A stretch of 64,000 bases of DNA from an uncultured Parabacteroides sp. (GCA_944325345.1 CALUZV010000006.1:62001-126000), one strand, 5' to 3'. Shown: positions 35,130 to 44,040, numbered from the stretch's first letter. Program-made: numbers and translations. Notes: generated from the letters alone by a model not told the origin.

Positions 35130-36170
35130 TTAACGGGAGACGCGGCCGGAGGCATCGCCTTGCATCAGCTTCTCTACCTCAGGGACGGTTACCCAGTTAT
35201 AGTCTCCGTATATGGTATGCTTTAGGCACGAGGCAGCTGCGGCAAAGTCGAGTGCGCGCTGGTCGTCCTCCGGATAGGTAAGCAAGCCATAGAGCAAGCC
35301 ACCCATAAAGGCATCCCCTCCGCCGACACGGTCCACAATATGCGTGATGTCATAGCGGGCCGACTGGTAGAGTCTCTTCCCATCGAACAAGACACCTCCC
35401 CAGGTATTGTGGTTGGCATTGACCGAACCACGCAGGGTTATCACGACCTTCTTTGCCTCGGGAAAACGGTGCATCAGTTGGCGACAGACGCTCTCGAAGC
35501 GGGCGGCATCTACGGCTCCGCCGGTTCGTGTCGCATCGAAGCCTTCAGGTTTGATGCCGAAGACTTTCTCTGCATCCTCTTCGTTGCCGAGGATAAGGTT
35601 GCAGCCCGAGACCAGTTCCGGCATGACTTCGGAGGCAGTCTTGCCGTATTTCCAGAGGTTCTTCCGATAATTCAGGTCGCACGATACGGGGACTCCCATC
35701 CGTTTGGCGGAGTTTATCGCCTCCCAACATACCTCGGCGGCTCCCTGACTGATGGCTGGTGTGATGCCAGTCCAATGAAACCAGTCTGCCCCTTCGAGGA
35801 TTCGCTCCCAATCAATCATACCCGGCTTGATCTCGGCTATGGCGGAATGAGCACGGTCGTATATCACTTTGCTCGGACGGGCTACGGCGCCGGTCTCGAG
35901 GAAATAGATACCCATCCGTTCGCCGCCACGGATGACGTGGTCTGTCTTTACTCCGTGGCGATGTAAGTCTGCCAGACATGCCTCGGCAATATCGTTTTCA
36001 GGGAGGCGGGTTACATATTGAACCTCCATCCCATAGTGGGCTAAGGATACGGCGACATTGGCCTCGCCTCCGCCATAGGTAGCTGTCAATTCTTGGGCTT
36101 GCCCGAAACGAAGGTATCCGGGCGTGGCGAGGCGCAACATGACCTCGCCGAATGTTACGATTTTCTTCAT
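35130..36170 (-). CDS. kdgK: 2-keto-3-deoxygluconate kinase (PfkB family)
   Basis: Starting at MKKIVTFGEVMLRLATPG the protein has 346 residues. PfkB features: YGGGEANVAVSLAHYG near the N-terminus and the C-terminal VDRVGGGDAFMGGLLYG with the catalytic Asp. It phosphorylates KDG to KDPG, the substrate of Eda. The start is 20 bases after the uxaC stop. Confidence 0.93.
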   Translation of the reverse strand: MKKIVTFGEVMLRLATPGYLRFGQAQELTATYGGGEANVAVSLAHYGMEVQYVTRLPENDIAEACLADLHRHGVKTDHVIRGGERMGIYFLETGAVARPSKVIYDRAHSAIAEIKPGMIDWERILEGADWFHWTGITPAISQGAAEVCWEAINSAKRMGVPVSCDLNYRKNLWKYGKTASEVMPELVSGCNLILGNEEDAEKVFGIKPEGFDATRTGGAVDAARFESVCRQLMHRFPEAKKVVITLRGSVNANHNTWGGVLFDGKRLYQSARYDITHIVDRVGGGDAFMGGLLYGLLTYPEDDQRALDFAAAASCLKHTIYGDYNWVTVPEVEKLMQGDASGRVSR

Positions 36171-36189
36171 GGTATATATTGACTGATGT

Positions 36190-37593
36190 TTAGAACTCAA
36201 AATAATGTTTCGCATTATAGTAGCAGATGTCCGCTACCATTTGCTTCAAGAAGTCCAGTTCGCTCGGTGGCAACTTCCCGGCTTCGAGGTCTTCGCCCAA
36301 GAGGTTACACAAGATGCGGCGGAAATACTCGTGGCGCGGATAGGAGAGGAAGCTGCGCGAATCCGTCAGCATCCCCACGAACCGACTAAGTAATCCCATC
36401 GACGAAATGGCATTTAGCTGCTTGCAAATACCATCTTCCTGGTCGAGAAACCACCATGCTGCGCCCAGCTGCATCTTGCCAGGCGTTGAACCATCATTAA
36501 AGGTATAGGCCATCGTTGCCAGGACTTCGTTGTCCTTCGGGTTCAGACTATACAGGATAGTCTTGGCTAACTTGCCTTCCTTATCCAGTCGGTCGAAGAA
36601 GCGATGCCCCGCGACGGAACAATTCACCTCCAGAATAGCATCGAAGCCCGTGTCGGGACCTATCGCCCGGAACATCCTCGTGCAGTTATTGCGTATCACA
36701 CTGATATGGTATTGCTGTACCCAACCCCGCTCGGCATCCATCACCGCCAAGTCGTGCAGGAGGACGCTCTTGTATTTCTGTGCCTCGTCGAGGAGGAGCG
36801 ATTGCCCGGCAAGCAGGCGGGCGAAGCATTGTTCGACTTCCCGTTCCGTGTAGTCTTCGGCATAGAAGTTATCCAAACCATGGTCGGAGAGGCGGCACCC
36901 CAATTCGGCAAAAAACGCCTGCCGTTTCCGAAGGGCATCGAGCAAGTCGCGGTAGGAATGGATTTCCATCTCTGCCGCCTTGGCCAGGCGACCTATATAT
37001 ATAAGGTATAGGGAAGGGTCGTCAATAGCGAGCAACTTGTCGGGACGCCATGCGGGATAGACCTTCGTCCGTAGTCCTTGAGCGGCAATCTGCCGGTGGT
37101 ATTCCAGCGAATCTACCGGGTCATCGGTCGTACAGACCACTTCGACGTTACATTTCTTCAGAAGAGCCTGCGCCCGGAAGTCCTCGGTCTGCAACATCTC
37201 GGTGCAAGCCTCGTAGATTTCCCGCGCCGTCTCCGGCTTCAGTATCGTATTGATGCCAAAGATACGGCTTAGCTCAAGGTGCGTCCAGTGGTAAAGGGGA
37301 TTGCGCATGGTATAGGGAACGGTAGCCGCCCACGCCTCGAACTTCTCGTAATCGGCTTTCGAGCCCGTGATATATTCCTCGGCGATGCCATTCCCCCGCA
37401 TGGCACGCCACTTGTAATGGTCGCCTCCGAGCCAAATCTCCGCCAAGTTACGGAACTGATGGTTCTCTGCAATCATCTTCGGGTCGAGATGGCAGTGGTA
37501 ATCAAGGATAGGCAGCGACTCCGCACTCCCGTGGTATAGTTCGCGGGCATAGTCGTTAGCCAACATGAAATCCGGATGGATAAAAGGTTTCAT
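36190..37593 (-). CDS. uxaC: Uronate isomerase (glucuronate/galacturonate isomerase)
   Basis: The chosen start MKPFIHPDFMLANDYARELY gives 467 residues, the family norm. Metal-binding LDYHCHLDPKMIAEN (HxH) and downstream family blocks (WKWRAMRGNG-like KWRAMRGNG, SFLSYPRHEYFRRILCNLLG) are present. It converts glucuronate to fructuronate and galacturonate to tagaturonate, the first step of the pathway, and is first in the operon. Confidence 0.96.
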   Translation of the reverse strand: MKPFIHPDFMLANDYARELYHGSAESLPILDYHCHLDPKMIAENHQFRNLAEIWLGGDHYKWRAMRGNGIAEEYITGSKADYEKFEAWAATVPYTMRNPLYHWTHLELSRIFGINTILKPETAREIYEACTEMLQTEDFRAQALLKKCNVEVVCTTDDPVDSLEYHRQIAAQGLRTKVYPAWRPDKLLAIDDPSLYLIYIGRLAKAAEMEIHSYRDLLDALRKRQAFFAELGCRLSDHGLDNFYAEDYTEREVEQCFARLLAGQSLLLDEAQKYKSVLLHDLAVMDAERGWVQQYHISVIRNNCTRMFRAIGPDTGFDAILEVNCSVAGHRFFDRLDKEGKLAKTILYSLNPKDNEVLATMAYTFNDGSTPGKMQLGAAWWFLDQEDGICKQLNAISSMGLLSRFVGMLTDSRSFLSYPRHEYFRRILCNLLGEDLEAGKLPPSELDFLKQMVADICYYNAKHYFEF

Positions 37594-37638
37594 ACGATAT
37601 TCTCTGTGTTTATTGGGTATCTGATTTAAATGTGGAAA

Positions 37639-37646
37639 CAAATATA
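37639..37646 (-). promoter_or_regulatory. -7 box for the hexuronate operon (TATATTTG on minus strand)
   Basis: The complement reads TATATTTG, 46 bases upstream of the uxaC ATG at 37593. Confidence 0.6.
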
Positions 37647-37710
37647 GGGGAAAAATATCATACGGCAAGCTATCTCTGACTGATTCCTTCCCTTAAAAAC
37701 TAAAATTAGT

Positions 37711-37925
37711 CGGAGGAAAACTTTCTTCCCTTGGGCATAAACTTCAATAGGTGCCGAGGCAAACTTAAAACCAAGTCTTCGTTTTTATAAACTGAATCTT
37801 TGTTTTTGAAAACTAAACCTTAGTTTATAAAAACGAAGACTTGGTTTTAAGAATCTCTCCCAAGGAAGGGAAGTTTGCCTCGGAATAAACCAAGGTTTAT
37901 CTCGGGACAAAAGGAAGTTTTTCTG
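37711..37925. repeat. Ladder G: mirrored 21-bp array with a 30-bp perfect inverted repeat
   Basis: Four palindromes start at 37768, 37789, 37810 and 37831, exactly 21 bp apart: AAACCAA-GTC-TTCGTTT, AAACTGA-ATC-TTTGTTT, AAACTAA-ACC-TTAGTTT, AAACGAA-GAC-TTGGTTT. The outer two form a perfect 30-bp inverted repeat (CTTAAAACCAAGTCTTC... ). The periodicity continues outward as AAACTT on the left (37718, 37739, 37761) and its complement AAGTTT/AAGGTTT on the right (37871, 37892, 37915). CCGAGGCAAACTT and AAGTTTGCCTCGG also mirror. It sits between divergent promoters of uxaC and the phn operon. Confidence 0.9.
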
Positions 37926-37994
37926 CAATACAAACGAAACATCTTCATCGCTCCTTTGTAACCGGCTTGCGATTTCCCTGTAACACCATCCCCC

Positions 37995-38002
37995 TACTTT
38001 TG
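37995..38002 (+). promoter_or_regulatory. -7 box for the aminoethylphosphonate operon (TACTTTTG)
   Basis: TACTTTTG lies 20 bases before the first in-frame ATG at 38023. Confidence 0.6.
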
Positions 38003-38022
38003 CGCCCGGAAAAACGAAGTTA

Positions 38023-39321
38023 GTGCAGATGAAAAGAGAAAAGGTTTCCGACTTATTGTTTATCTTTTGGGCTGGTGGCGCGGCCTTGTTGTCCTACGCG
38101 TTGGTTTATGCGCTTCGCAAACCCTTCACCGCCGCGACCTTCGACGGCTTGGATTTCATGGGGATGGACTACAAAACTGCCACAAGCATTATCCAAATAG
38201 CCGGCTATGTCCTTTCTAAATTCATGGGCATTAAGTGGATATCCTAGTTGAGACGCGAAGACCGCGTACGCTTTATCATCGCTTCGGTGAGCGTCGCCGA
38301 GCTTTCCCTTTTGGCTTTCGCCCTTCTTCCTGTGCCCTATAACGTCTGTGCCTTGTTCTTCAACGGACTGTCGCTGGGCTGTATGTGGGGAGTTATCTTT
38401 AGCTTTATCGAGGGACGGAGGCTGACCGGTATCCTTGCCAGCATCATGGGTATCAGCATTGCCTTTAGCTCCGGCTTGGCCAAATCCTTGGGATTATTCT
38501 TGATGAATGACCTGGGAGTAGGTTGTTTCTGGATGCCGGCCGTTATCGGAGGCTTCGCATTTGTGTTGATTATCCTCCTTGCCTTCATCTTAAACGCCTT
38601 GCCGGCACCCAGCGAGGAAGACATTCGTAGCTGTACCAAGCGTGTCCCGATGGATGCCCGCCAACGCAAAGCTATCTTCTTCCGTTTTGCCCCGTTGCTC
38701 CTCATGCTCTTTGTGGCTAACTTATTCATTACGATTATCCGGGATGTGAAGGAAGACTTCTTGGTTAATATCGTCGATACCTCGCAGTTCTCGGCTTGGG
38801 CCATTAGCGGCATCGACGGCATGGTAACGCTGATTATCCTTGCGCTCTTCATCCTTGTCTCCATGATACGAGACCACCAGCGTGTCCTCTATACCTTGTT
38901 GTGGATGGTTATCGGCGGGACTTTCCTCTTGGTGGGTATCTCCTATTACTATGAGCAACTGAATCTTTCGCCGCTCGTCTGGATGTTTCTCCAGAGTTTG
39001 GGGGTATATATTGCCTTTCTGAGCTTCCAGACACTTTTCTTCGAGCGCTTTGTCGCTTGCTTCAATATCAAGGGAAATGTCGGATTCTTTATTGTCTCAA
39101 TCGATTTTATTGGCTATCTTGGTACCGTCGGTGTGCTCGTTTTCAAAGAAGCATTTGTGGCTCATTTGAATTGGATAGAGTTCTATAATACAATGGTACT
39201 TACTCTTGGCACCGCCTGTTGCTTCCTCTTCATGGGATGTATCCTGTATTTCATGCACCGGAGTCGGGTCGTGCGGAAGGAAGAAATACCATCTGTAACG
39301 ACAGCATTGAGCTTGAATTAA
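38023..39321 (+). pseudogene. DUF5690-type membrane transporter interrupted by an in-frame TAG
   Basis: The frame encodes a polytopic membrane protein of 432 codons: LLFIFWAGGAALLSYALVYALRKPFTAATF at the start, about ten hydrophobic stretches, and an RVVRKEEIPS tail. It resembles DUF5690/MFS-like transporters found next to phnX/phnW. A single TAG at 38245-38247 splits it after residue 74 (KFMGIKWIS-stop-LRREDRVRF). There is no frameshift, and GAG (Glu) to TAG is the simplest explanation. Either the gene is inactivated, or readthrough, reinitiation or a sequencing error applies. It probably imported 2-aminoethylphosphonate. Confidence 0.75.
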
Positions 39322-39369
39322 ATCATGAATACGATTCTTTTTATCGAATAATATAATCCTATTATTAAA

Positions 39370-40161
39370 ATGAAAGAGATTAAGTGTGTTATTATGGACT
39401 GGGCAGGGACAGCCGTCGATTACGGTTGCTTCGCCCCCCTGAATGCCTTTTTAAAAGTATTCAAAAAAGAAAAGGGCATTGAAATCACCCTCCGTCAGGC
39501 CCGCGAGCCGATGGGTATGCTCAAAATCGACCATATCCGCGCCATCCTCTCGATGCCTGATGTAACCGAGAAGTTCACCGCCCGCTACCACCGGATGTGG
39601 AACGAGGAGGACGTAAACGAGATGTATCAGAGTTTCGAAAAGCACCTCTTCGCCTCGCTGACGGAGTTTACCGACCCTATCCCCGGTGTCGTGGAAACGC
39701 TCGAAGGCTTGCGTGCCCAAGGTATCCGGATTGGTTCGACTACGGGCTACACCGGCGCGATGATGGATATCGTCCGTCCCGGCGCTGAAGCCAAGGGGTA
39801 CCGGGTGGACAACCTCGTTACGCCCGACTCTCTCCCCGCCGGCCGTCCCGCTCCTTATATGATTTTCCAAAACATGATAGACCTCCGTATCCCTTCCGTC
39901 CAGCAGGTCGTGAAGGTGGGCGATACCTTGGCGGATATCCGCGAGGGTGTCAATGCCGGTGTCTGGAGTGTCGGCCTTATCACGGGGAGCAACGAGATGG
40001 GGCTTACAGAAGAGGAATACAACCGTTGCCCGGTCGATGAGTTGGCCAAGATGAAAGCCGATGTCCGCCGCCGGATGCTCGACGCCGGGGCTCATCGCGT
40101 CCTCGACAATATCCGCGAACTCCCGGCCTATATCGCCGAGCTGAATGCCTCGGCGTTTTGA
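39370..40161 (+). CDS. phnX: Phosphonoacetaldehyde hydrolase (phosphonatase)
   Basis: The 263-residue HAD-superfamily enzyme starts with CVIMDWAGTAVDYG, the phosphonatase variant of motif I (DWAGT with the nucleophilic Asp). It continues with MGMLKIDHIRAIL containing the Schiff-base Lys, GSTTGYTGAMMD (motif II) and VVKVGDTLADIREGVNAG (acidic motif). It hydrolyses phosphonoacetaldehyde to acetaldehyde and phosphate, the step after PhnW. Confidence 0.97.
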   Translation: MKEIKCVIMDWAGTAVDYGCFAPLNAFLKVFKKEKGIEITLRQAREPMGMLKIDHIRAILSMPDVTEKFTARYHRMWNEEDVNEMYQSFEKHLFASLTEFTDPIPGVVETLEGLRAQGIRIGSTTGYTGAMMDIVRPGAEAKGYRVDNLVTPDSLPAGRPAPYMIFQNMIDLRIPSVQQVVKVGDTLADIREGVNAGVWSVGLITGSNEMGLTEEEYNRCPVDELAKMKADVRRRMLDAGAHRVLDNIRELPAYIAELNASAF

Positions 40162-40164
40162 CCC

Positions 40165-40265
40165 CAATTCTCGTCGGGGACACACGACATCCTCGTTTGT
40201 CCCCAACGACACCCTCGTTTGTCCCCAACGAGAAAATCGTGTTTTTCCGACGAAAAACGAGAATG
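40165..40265. repeat. Ladder I: four palindromes exactly 22 bp apart inside the phn operon
   Basis: Dyads TCGTCGG-GGA-CACACGA, TCGTTTG-TCC-CCAACGA (twice) and TCGTGTT-TTT-CCGACGA start at 40171, 40193, 40215 and 40237. It fills the 149-base gap between phnX and phnW, which are on the same strand and act in the same pathway. Confidence 0.85.
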
Positions 40266-40309
40266 ACTAAAACGAATACATCAATCGACAAAAAGAGATA
40301 TAACCAAAG

Positions 40310-41398
40310 ATGGAAAGAAACTATTTGCTATTGACACCCGGTCCCCTGAGTACTTCGGAAAGCGTACGCCATGCCATGCTGCAAGACTGGTGCACTTGGG
40401 ACAAAGATTATAACGAAGGTATCGTAACACCACTCCGCCACGACCTGCTGGCGATTGCCGGACTGGATGAGGCCGACTATACGACCGTCCTCCTGCAAGG
40501 TAGCGGGACTTATTGCGTGGAGGCCACTATCGGCGCCACCGTCCGCCCCGAAGACAAACTGTTGATTCTTGCCAATGGCGCGTATGGTAAGCGTATGGCA
40601 CAAATCGCCGACTATTATAAATTGAATTATGTGCTGGTGTCGCTGGGCGAAACTGAGCTGGTAACGGGCGAAGTTGCCCGCAAAGCACTGGAGGCTAATC
40701 CTGGCGTAACCCACCTTTCAATGGTTCATAGCGAGACGACTACCGGATTGTTGAACCCGATAGAGGAGGTGGCTGAAGTCATCCGTGGCCGGGGGATTAC
40801 CTTCATTGTCGATGCTATGAGCAGTTTCGCCGGTGTCCCTATCGACATCAAGGGCTTAGGTATCGATTTCCTGGTTAGCAGTGCCAACAAATGCATCCAA
40901 GGCGTGCCGGGCTTCGGCTTTATTATCGCCAAGAAAGATAAGATGTTGGCCACGAAAGGCAATGCCCGTTCGCTCTCCTTGGATATTTATGCACAATGGG
41001 AAACGATGGAGAAAGGACATGGCAAATGGCGTTTCACCTCGCCGACGCATGTAGTCCGTGCCTTCTATCAGGCTATGCAAGAGCTGAAAGAAGAGGGTGG
41101 GATAGAGGCGCGTCATCGCCGCTATGTGGAAAATCACCGTACGCTGGTCGATGGGATGCGTGCCCTGGGATTCCAGACGCTGCTTTCGGACGACAAGCAA
41201 GGGTGTATCATTACCTCGTTCCTTTATCCTTCGGCTGATTTCGATTTTGCGGATTTCTATAATAAACTGAAAGGGAAAGGTTTTGTCATCTATCCTGGGA
41301 AGATTTCGGATGCCGATACATTCCGAATCGGCAATATCGGGGATATATACCCGTCGGATATCAAGGCTTTGCTCGAGGCTATCCGGGAAGTTCGTTAA
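40310..41398 (+). CDS. phnW: 2-aminoethylphosphonate--pyruvate transaminase
   Basis: The 362-residue class V aminotransferase starts NYLLLTPGPLSTSESVRHAM with DWCTWDKDYN, both PhnW hallmarks. FIVDAMSSFAGVPIDI (cofactor Asp) and the PLP-lysine segment VSSANKCIQGVPGFGFI are present. It converts AEP and pyruvate to phosphonoacetaldehyde and alanine, feeding PhnX. Together they let the cell use AEP as phosphate or nitrogen source. Confidence 0.97.
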   Translation: MERNYLLLTPGPLSTSESVRHAMLQDWCTWDKDYNEGIVTPLRHDLLAIAGLDEADYTTVLLQGSGTYCVEATIGATVRPEDKLLILANGAYGKRMAQIADYYKLNYVLVSLGETELVTGEVARKALEANPGVTHLSMVHSETTTGLLNPIEEVAEVIRGRGITFIVDAMSSFAGVPIDIKGLGIDFLVSSANKCIQGVPGFGFIIAKKDKMLATKGNARSLSLDIYAQWETMEKGHGKWRFTSPTHVVRAFYQAMQELKEEGGIEARHRRYVENHRTLVDGMRALGFQTLLSDDKQGCIITSFLYPSADFDFADFYNKLKGKGFVIYPGKISDADTFRIGNIGDIYPSDIKALLEAIREVR

Positions 41399-41425
41399 GG
41401 CAGTTTGCTTGAGATAAACATACGG

Positions 41426-41473
41426 AAACGATGGATTAAAGCTATGTTTTCTATAGCCTAATCCATCGTTTTC
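41426..41473. terminator. Hairpin between convergent phnW and the S41 protease
   Basis: AAACGATGGATTA pairs with TAATCCATCGTTT, with an inner GCTAT/ATAGC stem and T-rich flank; it would act on both strands. Confidence 0.75.
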
Positions 41474-41479
41474 TGTTTC

Positions 41480-43171
41480 TTATTTGCTGGCGACAGCCGG
41501 CACATCCTCCGGCTTGCTCAGTGTCTTCCGATACAAGGCAGGGTCGGCGAGGACCTCCAAAGCTTTCTGCAGGACTTTATCATCTTTGAGGTTCTGCCGC
41601 AGTTCGCCTTTCTGGTAATAATAGCGTTTGACAATCTCCGAGGAGAGCAGGCGCATGATTTCGGGCTTGAAGCGGTCGAAGTCGCGGCGCAGGTCGGGCG
41701 TCAGCTTTTCCTCCAGGGATTTGAACAAGGTAGAATCCTCGTCCAGATAGCCCTCAAACTCGGCGACCTCCTTCAGGTTCTTCAAGGCTTTCTCGCTTTG
41801 GCGGTCGTAGGTGAAGCCCTTCTCGGCGGCATACGACTTGAATGCCTCGAAGTCTTCGTCGGCCAGTTGGAAATCCTCGACGGGGGGAATAGTCTTGTGT
41901 TGCTGCGTCCAGTCGGTTACGAAATCAATCAGTATCGTATCGACCGCGAGGTAATACATCAGCGTCGGCATCTTCGGCTCTTCGACTTCAAACTCCGGAC
42001 GGACACCGCCGCCGTCGCGCACCGGACGGCCATTGCGGGTGTAGAAGACCGAAGTCAGGCTATCAGGTATGGCACCGACCGAGCCATCCTCCCGCCGGTG
42101 CGAGTAGTCCATCTGCTGAATACACCGCCCACTGGGGATATAATATTTACTAATCGTTACTTTGAGATTCCCGTTATAGGGCAAATCGCGTGATGCCTGT
42201 ACCAGCCCCTTGCCGAACGAACGTTGGCCGACCAGCACTGCACGGTCCATGTCCTGCAACGAGCCGGATAGAATTTCAGAGGCTGAGGCCGAGGCGCTAT
42301 TGATTAGGACCGCTATCGGCATGACGGTATCCAACGGCTCGAGCGGCGTGCGGTAGATGCGGCTCATGGCTTTGTTCTTTCCCCGCGTGGAGACGACTTC
42401 CGTCCCCTTCGGCGTGAACATACCGACGATTTGGACAGCACCGTCGAGGATACCGCCGCCATTGTTACGCAAGTCCAGGACTAAAGACTTGATGGGATGG
42501 TTCTCCTTCAAATCGAAGAAAGCCTTCTTTACTTCCTGCGCACTCTTGTCGGTGAATCCCTTCAGGTAGATATATCCCACGCTATCGTTGAGCATCCCAT
42601 ACCACGTAACCTGGTCCACCAAGACCTGCTTGCGGGTAAGTTCAATCTTGCGCGGCTTCTTCTCGCCCGGTCGTTGGATAGTCAGTGTCATCTTCGAGTT
42701 GGGAACGCCCTTCAAGAGTTCGCTCACCTTGTCGCTCGAGAAGGTAGAGACATCCACCGTGTCGATGGCGAGAATCAAATCCCCCGCCTTCAGTCCTGCT
42801 TCAGCAGCCGGCATCCCCTCGAACGGCTCGATGATGACAACACCTCCACCCGTCCGGCGCTGGCGGATATAGGAGCCGATGCCACCATACTCGCCCGTTA
42901 TCATCTGTTTGAAATCTCCCATGTCTTCCTCGGGGATATATTCGGTATAAGGGTCTAAGCCCCCCAGCATGGCGTCGATGCCCCGGCGGACAGTCTTGTC
43001 GATATTGACGGAGTCAACATAAAACATCTCGACTTCCTTGACCAGCGCATTGAATATATCCAAGTTCTTACTTACCTCAAAATGATTATCCTTTTCTTGT
43101 GCCCCCGCCGGGAAAACCATTCCGGAGAACAGCAAGGCACATATCCAGCTCAAAATACTTCTACGTTGCAT
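41480..43171 (-). CDS. S41 family C-terminal processing protease (CtpA-like)
   Basis: The start at 43171 (MQRRSILSWICALLFSGMVFPAGAQ, a signal peptide) follows a promoter box and gives 563 residues. A PDZ domain (about 95-175, GGIGSYIRQRRTGGGVVIIEPF) precedes the tail-specific protease core with KSLVLDLRNNGGG, the catalytic Ser in LINSASASASEIL and the Lys in VGQRSFGKGLVQ. The 180-residue C-terminal extension is common in Bacteroidota. A periplasmic protease; substrates are not predicted. Confidence 0.93.
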   Translation of the reverse strand: MQRRSILSWICALLFSGMVFPAGAQEKDNHFEVSKNLDIFNALVKEVEMFYVDSVNIDKTVRRGIDAMLGGLDPYTEYIPEEDMGDFKQMITGEYGGIGSYIRQRRTGGGVVIIEPFEGMPAAEAGLKAGDLILAIDTVDVSTFSSDKVSELLKGVPNSKMTLTIQRPGEKKPRKIELTRKQVLVDQVTWYGMLNDSVGYIYLKGFTDKSAQEVKKAFFDLKENHPIKSLVLDLRNNGGGILDGAVQIVGMFTPKGTEVVSTRGKNKAMSRIYRTPLEPLDTVMPIAVLINSASASASEILSGSLQDMDRAVLVGQRSFGKGLVQASRDLPYNGNLKVTISKYYIPSGRCIQQMDYSHRREDGSVGAIPDSLTSVFYTRNGRPVRDGGGVRPEFEVEEPKMPTLMYYLAVDTILIDFVTDWTQQHKTIPPVEDFQLADEDFEAFKSYAAEKGFTYDRQSEKALKNLKEVAEFEGYLDEDSTLFKSLEEKLTPDLRRDFDRFKPEIMRLLSSEIVKRYYYQKGELRQNLKDDKVLQKALEVLADPALYRKTLSKPEDVPAVASK

Positions 43172-43188
43172 TGTTCTTATTTTTGCGC

Positions 43189-43196
43189 CAAATGTA
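43189..43196 (-). promoter_or_regulatory. -7 box for the S41 protease (TACATTTG on minus strand)
   Basis: The complement reads TACATTTG, 18 bases upstream of the ATG at 43171. Confidence 0.55.
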
Positions 43197-43295
43197 GATA
43201 ATAACTTCCTCTTCCTATATATCCAGCTTTGACTTTTAACTTTATTTGTTCCCCGCCGCTCCTCTATATATAATAATGTATAGGAAACAACGGCA

Positions 43296-43510
43296 GGAAA
43301 ACTGGCTTTGGTCGGGCGCAAACTTCTCTTTGTCCCGGGGCAAACTTGCCTGTGTGCCGACCCATACTTAAAACCAAGTCTTAGTTTATAAAAACTAAGG
43401 TTCAGTTTTTGAAAACTAAGATTTGGTTTTTATAAACTAAGTCTTTGTTTTAAGAATTCCTCCCGGGGTAGCAAAGTATTCCATGGGGGCAAAGCAAGTA
43501 TTCCTCGGAA
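43296..43510. repeat. Ladder H: mirrored 21/22-bp array related to ladder G
   Basis: Four palindromes start at 43371, 43392, 43413 and 43434, exactly 21 bp apart: AAACCAA-GTC-TTAGTTT, AAACTAA-GGT-TCAGTTT, AAACTAA-GAT-TTGGTTT, AAACTAA-GTC-TTTGTTT. The outer arms pair over 29 bp with two mismatches. The period continues outward as AAACT at 43298, 43320 and 43342 on the left and AAG(T)ATTCC at 43452, 43474 and 43496 on the right, all 22 bp apart. It shares wording and symmetry with ladder G 5.6 kb away. Confidence 0.9.
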
Positions 43511-43570
43511 CAAAACAAACTTTTTTTCGGAATTTTTCGGCAGATGTGTTGTATATTCCGAAATTAGTCG

Positions 43571-43578
43571 TACCTTTG
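43571..43578 (+). promoter_or_regulatory. -7 box for the tRNA-Asn cluster (TACCTTTG)
   Basis: TACCTTTG lies about 50 bases ahead of the first tRNA. Confidence 0.6.
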
Positions 43579-43630
43579 CAGCGCAATTCAGAAAGAAGCA
43601 ACGGCGCGTTGCGGATAAGTATTGCAACAT

Positions 43631-43704
43631 TCTTCCTTAGCTCAGTTGGTTAGAGCATCTGACTGTTAATCAGAGGGTCCTTGGTTCAAGTCCAAGAGGA
43701 AGAG
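43631..43704 (+). tRNA. tRNA-Asn (GUU), copy 1
   Basis: A 74-base cloverleaf: acceptor TCTTCCT/AGGAAGA, D arm GCTC/GAGC, anticodon arm TCTGA-CTGTTAA-TCAGA with anticodon GTT, T arm CTTGG-TTCAAGT-CCAAG, discriminator G. CCA is not encoded. Confidence 0.97.
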
Positions 43705-43714
43705 CACGAAACAT

Positions 43715-43788
43715 TCTTCTTTAGCTCAGTTGGTTAGAGCATCTGACTGTTAATCAGAGGGTCCTTGGTTCAAGTCCAAGAAGAAGAG
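43715..43788 (+). tRNA. tRNA-Asn (GUU), copy 2
   Basis: Identical to copy 1 except for a compensated pair in the acceptor stem (TCTTCTT with AAGAAGA instead of TCTTCCT with AGGAAGA), which keeps the stem intact. It follows copy 1 by 10 bases. Confidence 0.97.
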
Positions 43789-43797
43789 CACAAACAT

Positions 43798-43871
43798 TCT
43801 TCCTTAGCTCAGTTGGTTAGAGCATCTGACTGTTAATCAGAGGGTCCTTGGTTCAAGTCCAAGAGGAAGAG
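43798..43871 (+). tRNA. tRNA-Asn (GUU), copy 3
   Basis: Identical to copy 1. The three genes are evenly spaced (83-84 bp) and presumably form one precursor ending at the hairpin and T-run at 43872-43910. Confidence 0.97.
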
Positions 43872-43873
43872 CA

Positions 43874-43911
43874 GAAGAGAGAGGTATCCGGAGGGTATCT
43901 CTCTTTTTTAT
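43874..43911 (+). terminator. Terminator of the tRNA-Asn cluster
   Basis: An imperfect hairpin (agagaggtatcc with gggtatctctct, including G-T pairs) is followed by tttttta. Confidence 0.7.
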
Positions 43912-44040
43912 TGCTCGGACAAGCCACGTTTCCCGCCCTGCGAATTACCACTTCTAAAGAAATGTATATAGTCTCTGTTAAAAAAAACTATTTTCGGCAA
44001 GAAAGGAGAGAAAGAACCTTGTTGATATTTCCGTATTTCC

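Noticed and set aside
37711..43510. Composite transposon bounded by ladders G and H
   Set aside because: The interval contains ordinary housekeeping metabolic genes, no transposase, and I could not find target-site duplications by eye.
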